DNA of 64,000 bases from a virus. Location: the IMG/VR virus record IMGVR_UViG_3300005264_000010, positions 1 to 64,000 of that record; one strand, given 5' to 3'. This document shows, piece after piece, positions 25,532 through 35,000 of the stretch (position 1 is its first letter; the number at the start of each line of letters is the position of its first letter). A program made the translations under genes and the position numbers. The notes beneath the pieces are model-generated. The model made no database searches, had not been told where the DNA came from, and was given only the letters and a program-made list of their open reading frames with translations.

Positions 25532-26362
25532 ATGAAGTATATTTACTTAGACCAAGTCAACTCACACATTTTCAGTGGTGGGGAAGTTCATGTTAATATT
25601 AGTAATTATCTACCATTAGAAAAAGATGAGTATAAAATAGTAGCTACTATTAAGAGTTCAAATGATTTAATGAAATTACTATTACTAAATGATGCTGTGA
25701 GGAGAGAATTAGATAGTGATTATAGAATACATTTAGATATGAATTATGTTCCTTATGCTAGACAGGATAGAGTTTGCAGTAAAGGTGATGCTTATTCATT
25801 ATCAGTATTTAGTAAAATGATTAATACTTGTAATTTTAAGACTGTTTCTGTATTAGATCCACATAGTGAAGCTGTTGAATTAAATATTGATAGATTAGAA
25901 GTATATGATAATTTTGCTCATGTTAAACATATGTTAAGAAAATATAAAATTAAAGAATTTAATTTGGTTGCACCAGACAAAGGAGCTACTAATAAAATTA
26001 ATAAATTGGCATATTTTTTAGAAGAACTTAGTGATTTTAGAGTTAACAATATTATTCAATTTGACAAAAAAAGAGATATGCAAACAGGTAAAATAATAAG
26101 TTATGATATTCGGGAACAAGATAAATTAAAACCTGATGGAATGATAAATGTAATAGTTGACGATATATGTGATGGTGGAAGAACATTTATGGAAGCAGGA
26201 GTGAAATTAAATTATTTTGGTAGTAAACAAAATATATTATTTGTGACTCATGGAATATTTTCAAAAGGAACTAAAGACTTAATAATATACTTTAATAAAA
26301 TAGCAACAACAAGTTCATTGGGTAGTGATAGAAATATTAAAAATGTAGATATATTATATTAA
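25532..26362 (+). CDS. Prs-like pyrophosphokinase (PRPP synthetase or ADPR-PP synthetase)
   Basis: 276 residues against about 315 for bacterial Prs. NYVPYARQDR (71-80), DPHSEAVEL (109-117) and the phosphoribosyl loop VDDICDGGRTF (209-219) define the Prs fold. Known relatives either make PRPP for Nampt or, in the phage NARP1 pathway, pyrophosphorylate ADP-ribose (Adps). Its partner at 26648 is in the same operon. No NMN adenylyltransferase is seen in the window, which slightly favours the NARP1 reading. Which substrate it uses cannot be read from motifs alone. Confidence 0.8.
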   Translation: MKYIYLDQVNSHIFSGGEVHVNISNYLPLEKDEYKIVATIKSSNDLMKLLLLNDAVRRELDSDYRIHLDMNYVPYARQDRVCSKGDAYSLSVFSKMINTCNFKTVSVLDPHSEAVELNIDRLEVYDNFAHVKHMLRKYKIKEFNLVAPDKGATNKINKLAYFLEELSDFRVNNIIQFDKKRDMQTGKIISYDIREQDKLKPDGMINVIVDDICDGGRTFMEAGVKLNYFGSKQNILFVTHGIFSKGTKDLIIYFNKIATTSSLGSDRNIKNVDILY

Positions 26363-26375
26363 ATATGGAGGAAGT

Positions 26376-26651
26376 ATGAAAAAATATTTATTGACTTTTT
26401 TAATAAGTTTAATTATATTGTCGTGTAATCAACCAAAAGAAGTAAGAAAAGTAAGAGAATATATACTATCTATTGAAAAAGGTTATGAATTAATAAGCGT
26501 TTCTGAGAGTAAATATTTTACAAGTGTGTTGATAAGAAATATTGAAACTAAAGAATATAAGTATAATTCATATTACCTTGTTTGGGGCAAAGATGTTAGA
26601 GAAATAGAATTAAGACAAATAATAAAATTTAAAATGGAGGAAATAAAATGA
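26376..26651 (+). CDS. Small lipoprotein, 91 residues
   Basis: MKKYLLTFLISLIILSCNQ is a signal peptide with lipobox LSC, giving a mature N-terminal cysteine. The mature part is basic and short. It sits between the two NAD+ genes and overlaps the second by ATGA. Possible envelope or superinfection-exclusion role; unproven. Confidence 0.65.
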   Translation: MKKYLLTFLISLIILSCNQPKEVRKVREYILSIEKGYELISVSESKYFTSVLIRNIETKEYKYNSYYLVWGKDVREIELRQIIKFKMEEIK

Positions 26652-28192
26652 GACCAGAAAATAACATTATGGAGTTTATTGATTTTTACAAAGCAGATCA
26701 TAAAAACCAATATCCAAAAGGAACTAATAAGGTTTATTCAAATCTTACACCAAGAAGTAATAGGTATGGAATATCTGATAAAATGGTATTCTTTGGTTTG
26801 CAATATTTTATAATGAAGCACCTCGTTCATAATTGGAATGTTGGTTTTTTTGATAGAAATTTAGAAGATGTCCTTTCGGACTATAAAAGAAGGATGGATA
26901 CTTCACTAGGTAAAGATGCTATAGATGTAAGTCATATTAGAGAATTACATGAACTTGGATATTTACCATTAGAGATTAAAGCATTAAAAGAAGGAACAAG
27001 AGTGCCAATGAGAGTTCCTGCTTTAACAATAAGCAATACTGTCGATAAGTTTTTTTGGTTAACAAATTATCTTGAAAGTTTAATGTCTGCTGAGTTATGG
27101 GGGCCAAGTACCTCTGCTTCAACTGCATTTGAATATAGAAAAGAATTTGAAAGACATGCTAAATTAACTGGATATTCTGATTGGGATTTTACACAATTTC
27201 AAGGTCATGATTTTAGTTTTAGAGGAATGATGGGAGTAGAAGCCGCAATGATGAGTGGTGCTGGTCATTTATTATCATTTACTGGAACTGATACAGTTTC
27301 TAGTTTGAAGTGGTTAGAATATTATTATAAAGCAGATGCTGAGAAAGAGTTAATTGGCACAAGTGTTCCAGCAACTGAACATTCAATTATGTGTATGGGA
27401 ACAATTGATGGAGAAATTGATACATTTAAGAAATTGATCACTGAAACTTATCCAAGTGGTATCGTTTCAATTGTTTCAGATACTTGGGATTATTGGAAAG
27501 TTATAACAGAATTTTTACCTAAACTTAAAGATGAGATCATGAATAGGAAAGGTGGTTTTCCAATAGATAGAGTTGTTATTAGACCAGATAGTGGTAATCC
27601 TGTTGATATTATATGTGGTGATGTTGGACCTTGGAATGTTACTGATTATGAATTTAAACAAAAAAATAATAATTGGGATTGTCATCAGAGAGGAACTTAT
27701 GAAATGTTATGGGAAACTTTTGGTGGAACTATAAATGAGCAAGGATATAAAGTATTAGACTCTCATATAGGATTAATTTATGGAGATAGTATTACTTTTG
27801 AAAGACAAAAAGAAATACTTAAAAGATTAGAAGCTAAAGGTTTTAGTGCAAGTAATTTAGTGTTAGGTATAGGAAGTTATACATACCAATATGTTACAAG
27901 AGATTCTTATGGAACTGCTGTTAAAGCTACTTATGGTGAAGTTGATGGGGTTGGTAGAAATATCTTTAAAGATCCAAAAACTGATGATGGGATGAAGAAA
28001 TCAGCTAAAGGATTATTAGCTGTAATAAAACCTGAAGGTGGTACTGAATTACAACTTGAAGATGAATTATCAATAGAAGAATATCATAATGAGTTTCCTG
28101 ATAACTTATTAGAGTTAGTATGGAAAGATGGTAAATTTTATAGAGAACAAACACTACAAGAAATTAGAGATATTGTTAAAGAAGAATTTTAA
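26648..28192 (+). CDS. Nampt-like transferase (nicotinamide phosphoribosyl- or ADPR-transferase)
   Basis: 514 residues, close to human NAMPT (491). ATEHSIMCMG carries the catalytic histidine (H245) and RPDSGNP the aspartate (D314). Nampt joins nicotinamide to PRPP giving NMN. Its phage relatives called Namat in the NARP1 pathway join nicotinamide to ADPR-pyrophosphate, giving NAD+ directly. Operon partnership with the Prs-like gene fits both. It would rebuild NAD+ after host Sir2/TIR-type defences or use by the phage ADP-ribosyltransferase. Terminator directly downstream. Confidence 0.85.
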   Translation: MRPENNIMEFIDFYKADHKNQYPKGTNKVYSNLTPRSNRYGISDKMVFFGLQYFIMKHLVHNWNVGFFDRNLEDVLSDYKRRMDTSLGKDAIDVSHIRELHELGYLPLEIKALKEGTRVPMRVPALTISNTVDKFFWLTNYLESLMSAELWGPSTSASTAFEYRKEFERHAKLTGYSDWDFTQFQGHDFSFRGMMGVEAAMMSGAGHLLSFTGTDTVSSLKWLEYYYKADAEKELIGTSVPATEHSIMCMGTIDGEIDTFKKLITETYPSGIVSIVSDTWDYWKVITEFLPKLKDEIMNRKGGFPIDRVVIRPDSGNPVDIICGDVGPWNVTDYEFKQKNNNWDCHQRGTYEMLWETFGGTINEQGYKVLDSHIGLIYGDSITFERQKEILKRLEAKGFSASNLVLGIGSYTYQYVTRDSYGTAVKATYGEVDGVGRNIFKDPKTDDGMKKSAKGLLAVIKPEGGTELQLEDELSIEEYHNEFPDNLLELVWKDGKFYREQTLQEIRDIVKEEF

Positions 28193-28211
28193 ACCAGCAG
28201 TATTTCAAACT

Positions 28212-28246
28212 AAAGGTGATTAAGAGAAATTTTAATCACCTTTTTA
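28212..28246 (+). terminator. Rho-independent terminator
   Basis: Stem AAAGGTGATTAA / TTAATCACCTTT with 8-base loop, followed by Ts. Confidence 0.9.
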
Positions 28247-28252
28247 TATTTT

Positions 28253-28260
28253 TATAAATA
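28253..28260 (+). promoter_or_regulatory. Late promoter for neck gene
   Basis: TATAAATA with the extended form TATAAATATAAATAAAATA, identical to several other late promoters here. Confidence 0.7.
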
Positions 28261-28290
28261 TAAATAAAATATATTTATGGAGATATAAAA

Positions 28291-29040
28291 ATGAAGTTTA
28301 AATCAATTAATAATAGAGTAGAATTAACATCTTATATAAGACGTCAACTTGGTGGAGAGAGTCACGATTTAGAACTAAGTGATGATAATATTTCGGATGC
28401 AATTGATGATAGTATCGAAGTGTTTCTTGAAAAAGCTTATGATGGAAGTGATGAAGGATTTATAGAATTAGATTTAGTTGAAGGACAAACACTATATAAC
28501 ATTGGAACAATAAATAATAATATAATGGCAGTTTTAGATATATTATCATCTGGATATGGATTAAATAGTTCTAATCAAGTAGCTACCCAACAATATTTTG
28601 GTGAAGCATTTTCTGGATTATATTCAGGTAATGGTGGCGGTATGTTAGATTATGCTTTAACTCAAAATTTTATCAATTCAATGGAAGATATAATCAAAAA
28701 TGAAATATTATATAATTTTAATACAACAACTATGATGTTACAATTATATTCTAAACCTAAAACTAGTAAAAAAGTATTATTAAATGTTATTACTAGTGCT
28801 GGTGAAGATGTAACTAATTTTGATACTTTATATGGACATAGATTTATTAAGGAATATGCAGTTGCTAAGACATTTATTACTTGGGGTATTAATATTTCGA
28901 AATATTCTGGATCACTATTTGATGGAAACTTAGAGTTGAATGGTGAATTATTATTGAATGAAGGTAAAGAAAGATTAGAGAAAGCTGAAAATATGCTTCG
29001 TGAAGAATATCAAGATTCATTCGGATTAATTTATAAATAA
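28291..29040 (+). CDS. 13: Neck / head completion protein (T4 gp13-like)
   Basis: 249 residues (T4 gp13 is 309). The N-terminal region LGGESHDLELSDDNISDAID...GFIELDLVEGQTLY follows the gp13 pattern, in which short helices are followed by a Y/D-rich strand. Further on, IIKNEILYNFN and the C-terminal AKTFITWGINISKYSG also fit. It would form part of the head-tail connector ring. Late promoter upstream. Confidence 0.7.
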   Translation: MKFKSINNRVELTSYIRRQLGGESHDLELSDDNISDAIDDSIEVFLEKAYDGSDEGFIELDLVEGQTLYNIGTINNNIMAVLDILSSGYGLNSSNQVATQQYFGEAFSGLYSGNGGGMLDYALTQNFINSMEDIIKNEILYNFNTTTMMLQLYSKPKTSKKVLLNVITSAGEDVTNFDTLYGHRFIKEYAVAKTFITWGINISKYSGSLFDGNLELNGELLLNEGKERLEKAENMLREEYQDSFGLIYK

Positions 29041-29046
29041 TTTCTC

Positions 29047-29075
29047 TTGACATTATTATGATTTGTTATTATATT
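29047..29075 (+). promoter_or_regulatory. Sigma70-type early promoter
   Basis: TTGACA (29047-29052), 17-bp spacer, TATATT (29070-29075), starting seven bases after the neck gene stop. Confidence 0.8.
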
Positions 29076-29095
29076 ACTATTAAAGGAGAAATAAA

Positions 29096-29677
29096 ATGAA
29101 AACTATAAGAGATTTTATAGATAAACCAATAAATGAATCGCCTGCTAATGCTCACCCAGATGTTGATATTATAGTTAATGATAATTTAACTAAAGTTATA
29201 ATAAAAGCATTTAAAAATGATAATGTTTATGAAACTAATAATCCTAATATATATAAATGTGCTGGACATAGTGTGGGATATATGATATATATGATAATTA
29301 AAGACGATAGTGTTATTGGTGCTACATCAATATTTAGTAGTAATCTTAAACATAGCTATAGAGGTAAAACTAAATATATATGTTATCCTAAAATATCTAA
29401 AAAATATAATGATAAAGAAAAAGGTATATTATTCCAATTATATAGACATATTCAATTTAATGAAAATTTATATATTATGGGAGATGGTAAGCAAACTGAT
29501 GATAGTAAACAAGTTTGGTTGCATTGGCTTACTAATGATGTTGATTATATTAAAGATTGGTTTATATATGATACTAAGACTAAAGAAGCTAAAGCATTCA
29601 CTCTTAAAAAATTACATAAATACTGGAGTAATAATCTGAATTTTAGTAGATATAGACCATTAGTAATATTTGAATAG
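29096..29677 (+). CDS. Capsid-targeted protein with GNAT-like features
   Basis: 193 residues starting MKTIRDFIDKPINESP, with predicted gp21 cut after I-N-E at residue 14. The mature part has YMIYMIIKDDSVIGATSIF followed by NLYIMGDGKQTDDSKQVW, an arrangement seen in divergent phage acetyltransferase-like proteins. I cannot confirm an acetyl-CoA loop. Early promoter and own terminator make it a single-gene unit. A packaged modifying enzyme is an attractive but unproven reading. Confidence 0.6.
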   Translation: MKTIRDFIDKPINESPANAHPDVDIIVNDNLTKVIIKAFKNDNVYETNNPNIYKCAGHSVGYMIYMIIKDDSVIGATSIFSSNLKHSYRGKTKYICYPKISKKYNDKEKGILFQLYRHIQFNENLYIMGDGKQTDDSKQVWLHWLTNDVDYIKDWFIYDTKTKEAKAFTLKKLHKYWSNNLNFSRYRPLVIFE

Positions 29678-29707
29678 AAAATCATAACATATAAAATTAT
29701 CGTTTAG

Positions 29708-29738
29708 GTCCTTATAGAAAATATAAGGACTTTTTTTA
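29708..29738 (+). terminator. Rho-independent terminator
   Basis: Stem GTCCTTATA / TATAAGGAC with GAAAA loop and seven Ts. Confidence 0.9.
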
Positions 29739-29745
29739 TTGTATT

Positions 29746-29753
29746 TATAAATA
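29746..29753 (+). promoter_or_regulatory. Late promoter
   Basis: TATAAATA about 145 bases upstream of the tape-measure-like gene, leaving a long leader that contains repeat copy B. Confidence 0.6.
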
Positions 29754-29777
29754 TAAATATATGATAATATAAGAATA

Positions 29778-29889
29778 TTCATAAGTAGTGTTTAAATGAA
29801 TTTCAATGTTAAGATACATAATTATATAGAATATAATTTAAAGTTGAAGTAAACATAGTAAATGATAGCTTAAATCAAAGGTTAATATA
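29778..29889 (+). repeat. Structured leader, copy B of a dispersed repeat
   Basis: About 75 bases (29778-29853) closely match 46616-46690 (shared TTCATAAGTAGTGTTTAA and GATACATAATTATATAGAA). The last part (29861-29898) is identical to 15463-15500. Inner arms TTTCAATGTTAA and TTAAAGTTGAAG and outer arms GTGTTTA and TAAACAT can pair. It forms the 5' leader of the next gene. Confidence 0.55.
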
Positions 29890-29890
29890 A

Positions 29891-31729
29891 ATGAGTAATG
29901 AAAATAACATAATGAGTAATGAAATACAAAAATTACTAAATGAAAATTCTAATAAATCTAGTATAGAAAATATTTTTAATTTACATGCTGACAGTGGTTC
30001 CGTAGATGTATCAAAAGGTTTAGTTAAAATGGAAACTACATTAGGTTCTGTTGATAAATATCTTGATAGTCTTACGAAATCACAGCTTGAACAAGTAATG
30101 AATAATAAAAAAACTAATTCATTATATATTAAATTGAGTGAAAATATGAGCAATCTCAATGATATTAAAGAAAGTGATTTTAAGAACTATTCTGATTATG
30201 AAGACGCTCTAATGAAAAGTATTAATAAATTAAATAGTGGAGTAGATGAATTATCTAATGATATGACTGCTCAACTCAGTTTTGATAAAGAGAAATTAAG
30301 TACTGCTTTACCAGTTATTGCTAAATTTACTGGGGTTGTTGGTGCTGTTGCTTTAGCTGGTTGGAAATTATATGAGTTAGGTGATGTAATTTATGATAGT
30401 TTTGATAAAAATAGTGAATGGTTGGATTCTTTAGCTAAAAGGGAAAGGGAATTTTCTAGTAATAGAGCTATTGATGAAGAATTATGGTTATCTGTCAATA
30501 AACAAAAAGCACAAAGTATAGTAACTGGGTATAAAGTAGAAAAGGACATATTAGAAAATAAGAAAATTCTATTAGATGAGAAGGCTGAATTAATAGCTAA
30601 AGAAAATGGAATTACTAAAGAAGAAGTTCTTGCGAATAAAGAAAAATATATATCATTAACTAAAATAATTACAGAAATAGATAACGTAAATGTAAGTTTA
30701 GATGGTTGGAGGAAAAAACTTAGAGATGTAGATGATGACTTACATGGTGGTGTTTTAGAAATGGCTTATATAGAAGAGAAAATATCCAAAATTGAAAGTA
30801 AGATGAAAAATAGTAAGGTTGGGTCAGATGAATATGTTGAGTTAGAATCAGAAAGAAAGAAATTACATACTAGGAAAAATGTAATAGATGTTACTAGCAA
30901 AATTGCTCAAGGAGAAGATACCAACATAGATGTGATTCAATTAGATAAGGACATTCAAGATTATATTAAACAAGAAAAATTAGTTTCTAAATTTAAGGAA
31001 GGAGAAGGTGAATCTTCTAGGAAGAAACTTAATGGAATGAGAGAACACTTTAAAAGTTTAGATTTTGATGAAGGATCAATTGAAGAAATGATAATTTCTG
31101 TTAAGAAAGCAATGTTTCCTGAAGATGTTGATATTGACTCTAAATTCAAAAAAATGCTAAGTGAAAGTAGTAATAGTATGTTCGGGCAATTTTCAACTAT
31201 ATTAGATGCAGTTGGTTCTGATGATTTGGCTGGTAATATGGTAGAAATGTCAGATAAAAGAATAGATAAATTAACAACAAAACTATTTAGCTACAAAAAA
31301 TTAGAAACAGATGCTGATAGAGATCATCAAAGTAAAATTGATAAGTATAGAAAAGATAATAATCTCCACCCAACTAGTTATGAATATACTCATTTAGAAA
31401 ATATGAACAATAAAGCAATGGGAGGTAAATTATCACGTGAACCTACGATTGTGGGTGAAAATGGTGCTGAAATAATTCAAGGTGGAAAAGTACTATCTCC
31501 ATTAAACACTCAACATAATGATAAATTAACAGATATAATTAAAAATGCAATGAGTGATATAAATGTAAATTCTAATAATGGAAGTCTTGAAGAACTAATG
31601 AAACAACAAAATACTTTATTAGGTCAAATATTACAAAAGAATCAAGGTGGAAGCATAAATAATAATACAAATGTTAATAATACTAATGTTCAAATTAAAC
31701 CTAAATCTGGAAATAGATTTGCTCAATAA
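29891..31729 (+). CDS. Tape-measure-like tail protein
   Basis: 612 residues, near T4 gp29 (590). Long helical and coiled-coil segments, one hydrophobic stretch (KFTGVVGAVALAGWKLYEL, about 145-163), and near the C-terminus AMGGKLSREPTIVGENGAEI followed by QGGKVL. That glycine-rich pattern is typical of phage tape-measure proteins. It would set tail length and pass down the tube. A second in-frame ATG at 29912 follows the first closely. The call rests on the C-terminal pattern and composition. Confidence 0.6.
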   Translation: MSNENNIMSNEIQKLLNENSNKSSIENIFNLHADSGSVDVSKGLVKMETTLGSVDKYLDSLTKSQLEQVMNNKKTNSLYIKLSENMSNLNDIKESDFKNYSDYEDALMKSINKLNSGVDELSNDMTAQLSFDKEKLSTALPVIAKFTGVVGAVALAGWKLYELGDVIYDSFDKNSEWLDSLAKREREFSSNRAIDEELWLSVNKQKAQSIVTGYKVEKDILENKKILLDEKAELIAKENGITKEEVLANKEKYISLTKIITEIDNVNVSLDGWRKKLRDVDDDLHGGVLEMAYIEEKISKIESKMKNSKVGSDEYVELESERKKLHTRKNVIDVTSKIAQGEDTNIDVIQLDKDIQDYIKQEKLVSKFKEGEGESSRKKLNGMREHFKSLDFDEGSIEEMIISVKKAMFPEDVDIDSKFKKMLSESSNSMFGQFSTILDAVGSDDLAGNMVEMSDKRIDKLTTKLFSYKKLETDADRDHQSKIDKYRKDNNLHPTSYEYTHLENMNNKAMGGKLSREPTIVGENGAEIIQGGKVLSPLNTQHNDKLTDIIKNAMSDINVNSNNGSLEELMKQQNTLLGQILQKNQGGSINNNTNVNNTNVQIKPKSGNRFAQ

Positions 31730-31735
31730 TATTTT

Positions 31736-31743
31736 TATAAATA
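31736..31743 (+). promoter_or_regulatory. Late promoter for fibre-like gene
   Basis: TATAAATATAAATAAAATA, 23 bases before the ATG at 31766. Confidence 0.7.
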
Positions 31744-31765
31744 TAAATAAAATAGGATAATAAAA

Positions 31766-33304
31766 ATGGCTTCAGCATTAAAAAATATACAATCAAATTC
31801 TAATAGCTACAATCTAGTTAATAGTTATAACAATCTAGTTGAGGGTTTAGGAAAACATAAATATAAAAACTTCATTAAGAATAACAAAACTGATTTTATT
31901 GTTAAGAATGATTTGAATTATGATTTAGGAAGTCTTGATCTAGTAGATGAGATCGATAAAACTAAATTTAGCTTATCTTATTGGTATCATTCAGTCTCTG
32001 AAAATAATTCGGATGATGTTGGTATGCTATTAAGTGAAGCTACATTAGCTGAAATTACTAAAGATGAATTAAATAAATTACATGATATTCCTGTTATATT
32101 AGATACTACCAATAAAATATCACAAGAAATTAGTGTTGAATTGAGAAAGCAAACTGATTATGTGATTGCTGTTGAATATCAAATTAAAAATATTGAGTTA
32201 GATGCAGATCCAATAATAAATAGGATTGAAACTGTAGCCACTAAGAATTTAACTATTAGTTTAGAAGTAGATGATGGGAGTTCATATATACCTTTAAATT
32301 CAAGCCATTTTACTACTAATGATATTGATTATAAAATTGCTAATAGTTCAAATTACACCTATCAAAAGCTATTTATAATTAAGAATTTGAACGAGTATAA
32401 TGGAGATACTAATTTTAAATTAACATTGGGTGGATCTATAGATGATGATAATTTAAATATAATAATTAAGTCTACATCTTTTTATGAAGGAAATATTTTA
32501 ATTCCAAGCCTTGCTAATAATGATAGTATTGAAGATTTTATTAACTTTGAAGATAAAGTTTGGAGACTATCTAATGATGGATATAATTTTACACCAATTA
32601 ACAATACTAATTTAATAACAGTTGGTTTGACTGGTAAATACTCAACATTAAATGAAGCATTATCTAGTGAAATTAGTGGTTCTTTATTTTTCTTGGTATC
32701 AGATGTCAATCTTAACAACTCTTCTGTTTTAGGTGCTGGGTGTTCAATATATGGTAATGGATTTAGTATAAATACAGATACTTCAATATTAACAGTATTT
32801 CCATCAGAAAAACCAAACTCAATTAAAGATGTTCAAATAAATGGAGGTACTAATAATCTTAGACTCTATAATACAGATAACGTAACTTTAGAAAATATAG
32901 TATTTAATGAAATTGTCGGAGATGGTAGCTCTCAGTTATATATACTTAATTCGAATAAGATTGTTGGTAGGGGTTTAAAATTTATTAATAATAATTTAAA
33001 AGCTAGTAAATGTGTAGAGTTGTCCAGTTCAAGTAATTGTGATTTATCAATTAATAGTATAACTAATTATGGATATGAGAATGGGCTTGATATGTCTGGA
33101 AGTGGTGTTTATCTAATAAATTCAGATAATAATAGAATATATATAAATTCAGTTGAAACAGAAATTAGTTCAAGTATAACTACTTCTGAATTAAATGCTG
33201 TTGAAGAAGTTAGTTCTAATAATAATAATATAACTATACTTAATCATAATGTAGTTGATAATAATTTAATTATTGATGATGATGAACCTGGGGTAGTAGA
33301 ATAA
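31766..33304 (+). CDS. Tail fibre/adhesin with beta-helix region
   Basis: 512 residues. The N-terminal third resembles a virion-attachment region. Residues about 290-480 show short repeats of the type SIYGNGFSINTD...VTLENIVF...GVYLINSDNNRIYI, as in right-handed beta-helices of tail spikes. No catalytic residues can be assigned, so binding rather than depolymerising is equally possible. It forms a late unit with the next gene. Confidence 0.65.
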   Translation: MASALKNIQSNSNSYNLVNSYNNLVEGLGKHKYKNFIKNNKTDFIVKNDLNYDLGSLDLVDEIDKTKFSLSYWYHSVSENNSDDVGMLLSEATLAEITKDELNKLHDIPVILDTTNKISQEISVELRKQTDYVIAVEYQIKNIELDADPIINRIETVATKNLTISLEVDDGSSYIPLNSSHFTTNDIDYKIANSSNYTYQKLFIIKNLNEYNGDTNFKLTLGGSIDDDNLNIIIKSTSFYEGNILIPSLANNDSIEDFINFEDKVWRLSNDGYNFTPINNTNLITVGLTGKYSTLNEALSSEISGSLFFLVSDVNLNNSSVLGAGCSIYGNGFSINTDTSILTVFPSEKPNSIKDVQINGGTNNLRLYNTDNVTLENIVFNEIVGDGSSQLYILNSNKIVGRGLKFINNNLKASKCVELSSSSNCDLSINSITNYGYENGLDMSGSGVYLINSDNNRIYINSVETEISSSITTSELNAVEEVSSNNNNITILNHNVVDNNLIIDDDEPGVVE

Positions 33305-33319
33305 AAATTGGAGAAATAA

Positions 33320-34702
33320 ATGAGTATTAAAGATATAAAATGTGATGGTAATTCAAGTAATAATATTATAGATATACCTAATGGAAGTTTTGGGATAGAA
33401 ACAAATAACTCAAATGAAATTAGAAATAATCAAAGTATATCTAATGATGGTAAAATTGTTTTATATAATGATGTTATAACATCTAATGCAAATGCTACAT
33501 CAAATAATTTAGTAACTAGTTCTGGCTCTTTGAATGACAGATTTAATGAGATTGAAAGTGATATTATTAATTTAGGATCTGTGACTAATGATAATACTAT
33601 TTTTAGCGTAGTTGATGACGATGCTAATAATAGGAAGTTAATATCAACTGTAAAATCTGGAGAGAAATGTGCTGGGACAAATACAGTTACTACGAGTACA
33701 ATTGTCATTCAATGTACTGATACAAGTTTATTTGAGGGTAGCAATACATCAATTAGAATAGTTAATAAAGAGAATACAGCAAAATTTCATATAGCAGAAG
33801 TTACTTCAGTTTCATCTAATACGAGTATTACAATTTCACCTGCATTAGATTTAAATGACTTTCCAAATCCAACTGATGTTGATCTTTATACAATGAATTA
33901 TAATACTTGTATGCAAGTAGGAGATGTGATTGGTACATCTTATGATGATATGATGCAAAGTTTATTAATGTGGAATACACCCACAAAAAGTTATTTACAA
34001 GTAGTACCTCAAGGTGATAAAGATACAAGTAAAGTATTACAAATAGCTTCAAGGAGTGGTAATAATTTACAAACATTAGAGCTTAAATCAGCTGAAACTA
34101 AATTGTATGGAAATGTGGAAGTAGATGGCTCTTTGGATGTTGGTGGGAATGTTTGGCTTGGAGATACTGGAGTTCTAAGAACTAACACTATAGAGCCAGG
34201 ACTTGGAAGTGGTGTTAAAGTAAATTCGTTACTAACGAATAAAAGTTGTTTTATTGATGGGTATGTTTCAGCCACTACAGGAATTACTTTAACTACAACT
34301 TTTATTTCTATTGCTGCTTTTGTTGCTAATGGAACTATAATGGAATCAAACCCACTTAATATTGAATTTAATAATAGTGGAGCAGCCACTAATATTTACT
34401 TTAAAAGTTCATATCTTTTTGGATATTATAGAGTTTCCATCAATATTTCATTGTATGGTGCAGTAACAGCAGATAGTATGGAAATAGGATTATTCTCTTA
34501 CGATACAGATCCAGTGAGTTATTATAATTATGCTGAAGTAGGATCTAGTGGTTCTGGTGGAGGCTCTTTCACTAAAATTATTAAAGTTGATGCCGATCAC
34601 CGTAATTGGAAAGTACAACTTTCTGGGATACATTCAAGTAATTTAAACCATATTAAGATAAAATATGCGAGTATTTCAGCAGAATATATAAGTGATCTAT
34701 AA
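33320..34702 (+). CDS. Tail fibre protein, probable receptor-binding tip
   Basis: 460 residues. Serine/asparagine-rich N-terminal part with NNLVTSSGSLNDRFNEIES, a motif frequent in phage fibres, then GNVEVDGSLDVGGNVWLGDTG, a fibre shaft pattern. The final 140 residues resemble a compact beta-sandwich tip (FSYDTDPVSYYNY...GGSFTKII). No intramolecular chaperone is visible. Its stop overlaps the convergent gene at 34697. Confidence 0.65.
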   Translation: MSIKDIKCDGNSSNNIIDIPNGSFGIETNNSNEIRNNQSISNDGKIVLYNDVITSNANATSNNLVTSSGSLNDRFNEIESDIINLGSVTNDNTIFSVVDDDANNRKLISTVKSGEKCAGTNTVTTSTIVIQCTDTSLFEGSNTSIRIVNKENTAKFHIAEVTSVSSNTSITISPALDLNDFPNPTDVDLYTMNYNTCMQVGDVIGTSYDDMMQSLLMWNTPTKSYLQVVPQGDKDTSKVLQIASRSGNNLQTLELKSAETKLYGNVEVDGSLDVGGNVWLGDTGVLRTNTIEPGLGSGVKVNSLLTNKSCFIDGYVSATTGITLTTTFISIAAFVANGTIMESNPLNIEFNNSGAATNIYFKSSYLFGYYRVSINISLYGAVTADSMEIGLFSYDTDPVSYYNYAEVGSSGSGGGSFTKIIKVDADHRNWKVQLSGIHSSNLNHIKIKYASISAEYISDL

Positions 34703-34942
34703 TATCTTACTTCGTTCCTCTTCAATATCTCTCTCAAGTAATGCTCGTTCTTTTAGTTCGAGCATTTCATTTCTAAAATTAGCAAAACATCCACATTTAG
34801 CTAAATTCTCCATTTCACATATTTTATTATCATTACATTCATGATATTCTTTAGTTTGTATAAAAGTCATTTTGTCTAATAAGTATTGATTAAAAATTGA
34901 TATTGCTTCTTCTTCACTTACTTTAATATCTACTTCTTCCAT
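34697..34942 (-). CDS. Small cysteine-containing protein, 81 residues
   Basis: Acidic helical protein with ECNDNKICEMENLAKCGCFA, possibly metal-binding. Lone minus-strand gene between fibre and gp15 genes, AAGGA site upstream, no clear promoter. Confidence 0.55.
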   Translation of the reverse strand: MEEVDIKVSEEEAISIFNQYLLDKMTFIQTKEYHECNDNKICEMENLAKCGCFANFRNEMLELKERALLERDIEEERSKIL

Positions 34943-34971
34943 TAAAAAATTCCTTATGTTTTTATTGTATT

Positions 34972-34979
34972 TATAAATA
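34972..34979 (+). promoter_or_regulatory. Late promoter for gp15
   Basis: TATAAATATAAATAAAATA, 21 bases before the gp15 start. Confidence 0.7.
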
Positions 34980-35000
34980 TAAATAAAATAGGATTTACTT

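Noticed and set aside
29310-29639. 109-codon plus-strand frame overlapping the capsid-leader gene at 29096
   Set aside because: Hydrophobic out-of-frame reading of an AT-rich gene; no ribosome site and the other frame has the capsid-targeting leader.
34009-34389. Long minus-strand open frame inside the fibre gene
   Set aside because: No ribosome site; composition mirrors the clear fibre protein on the other strand.
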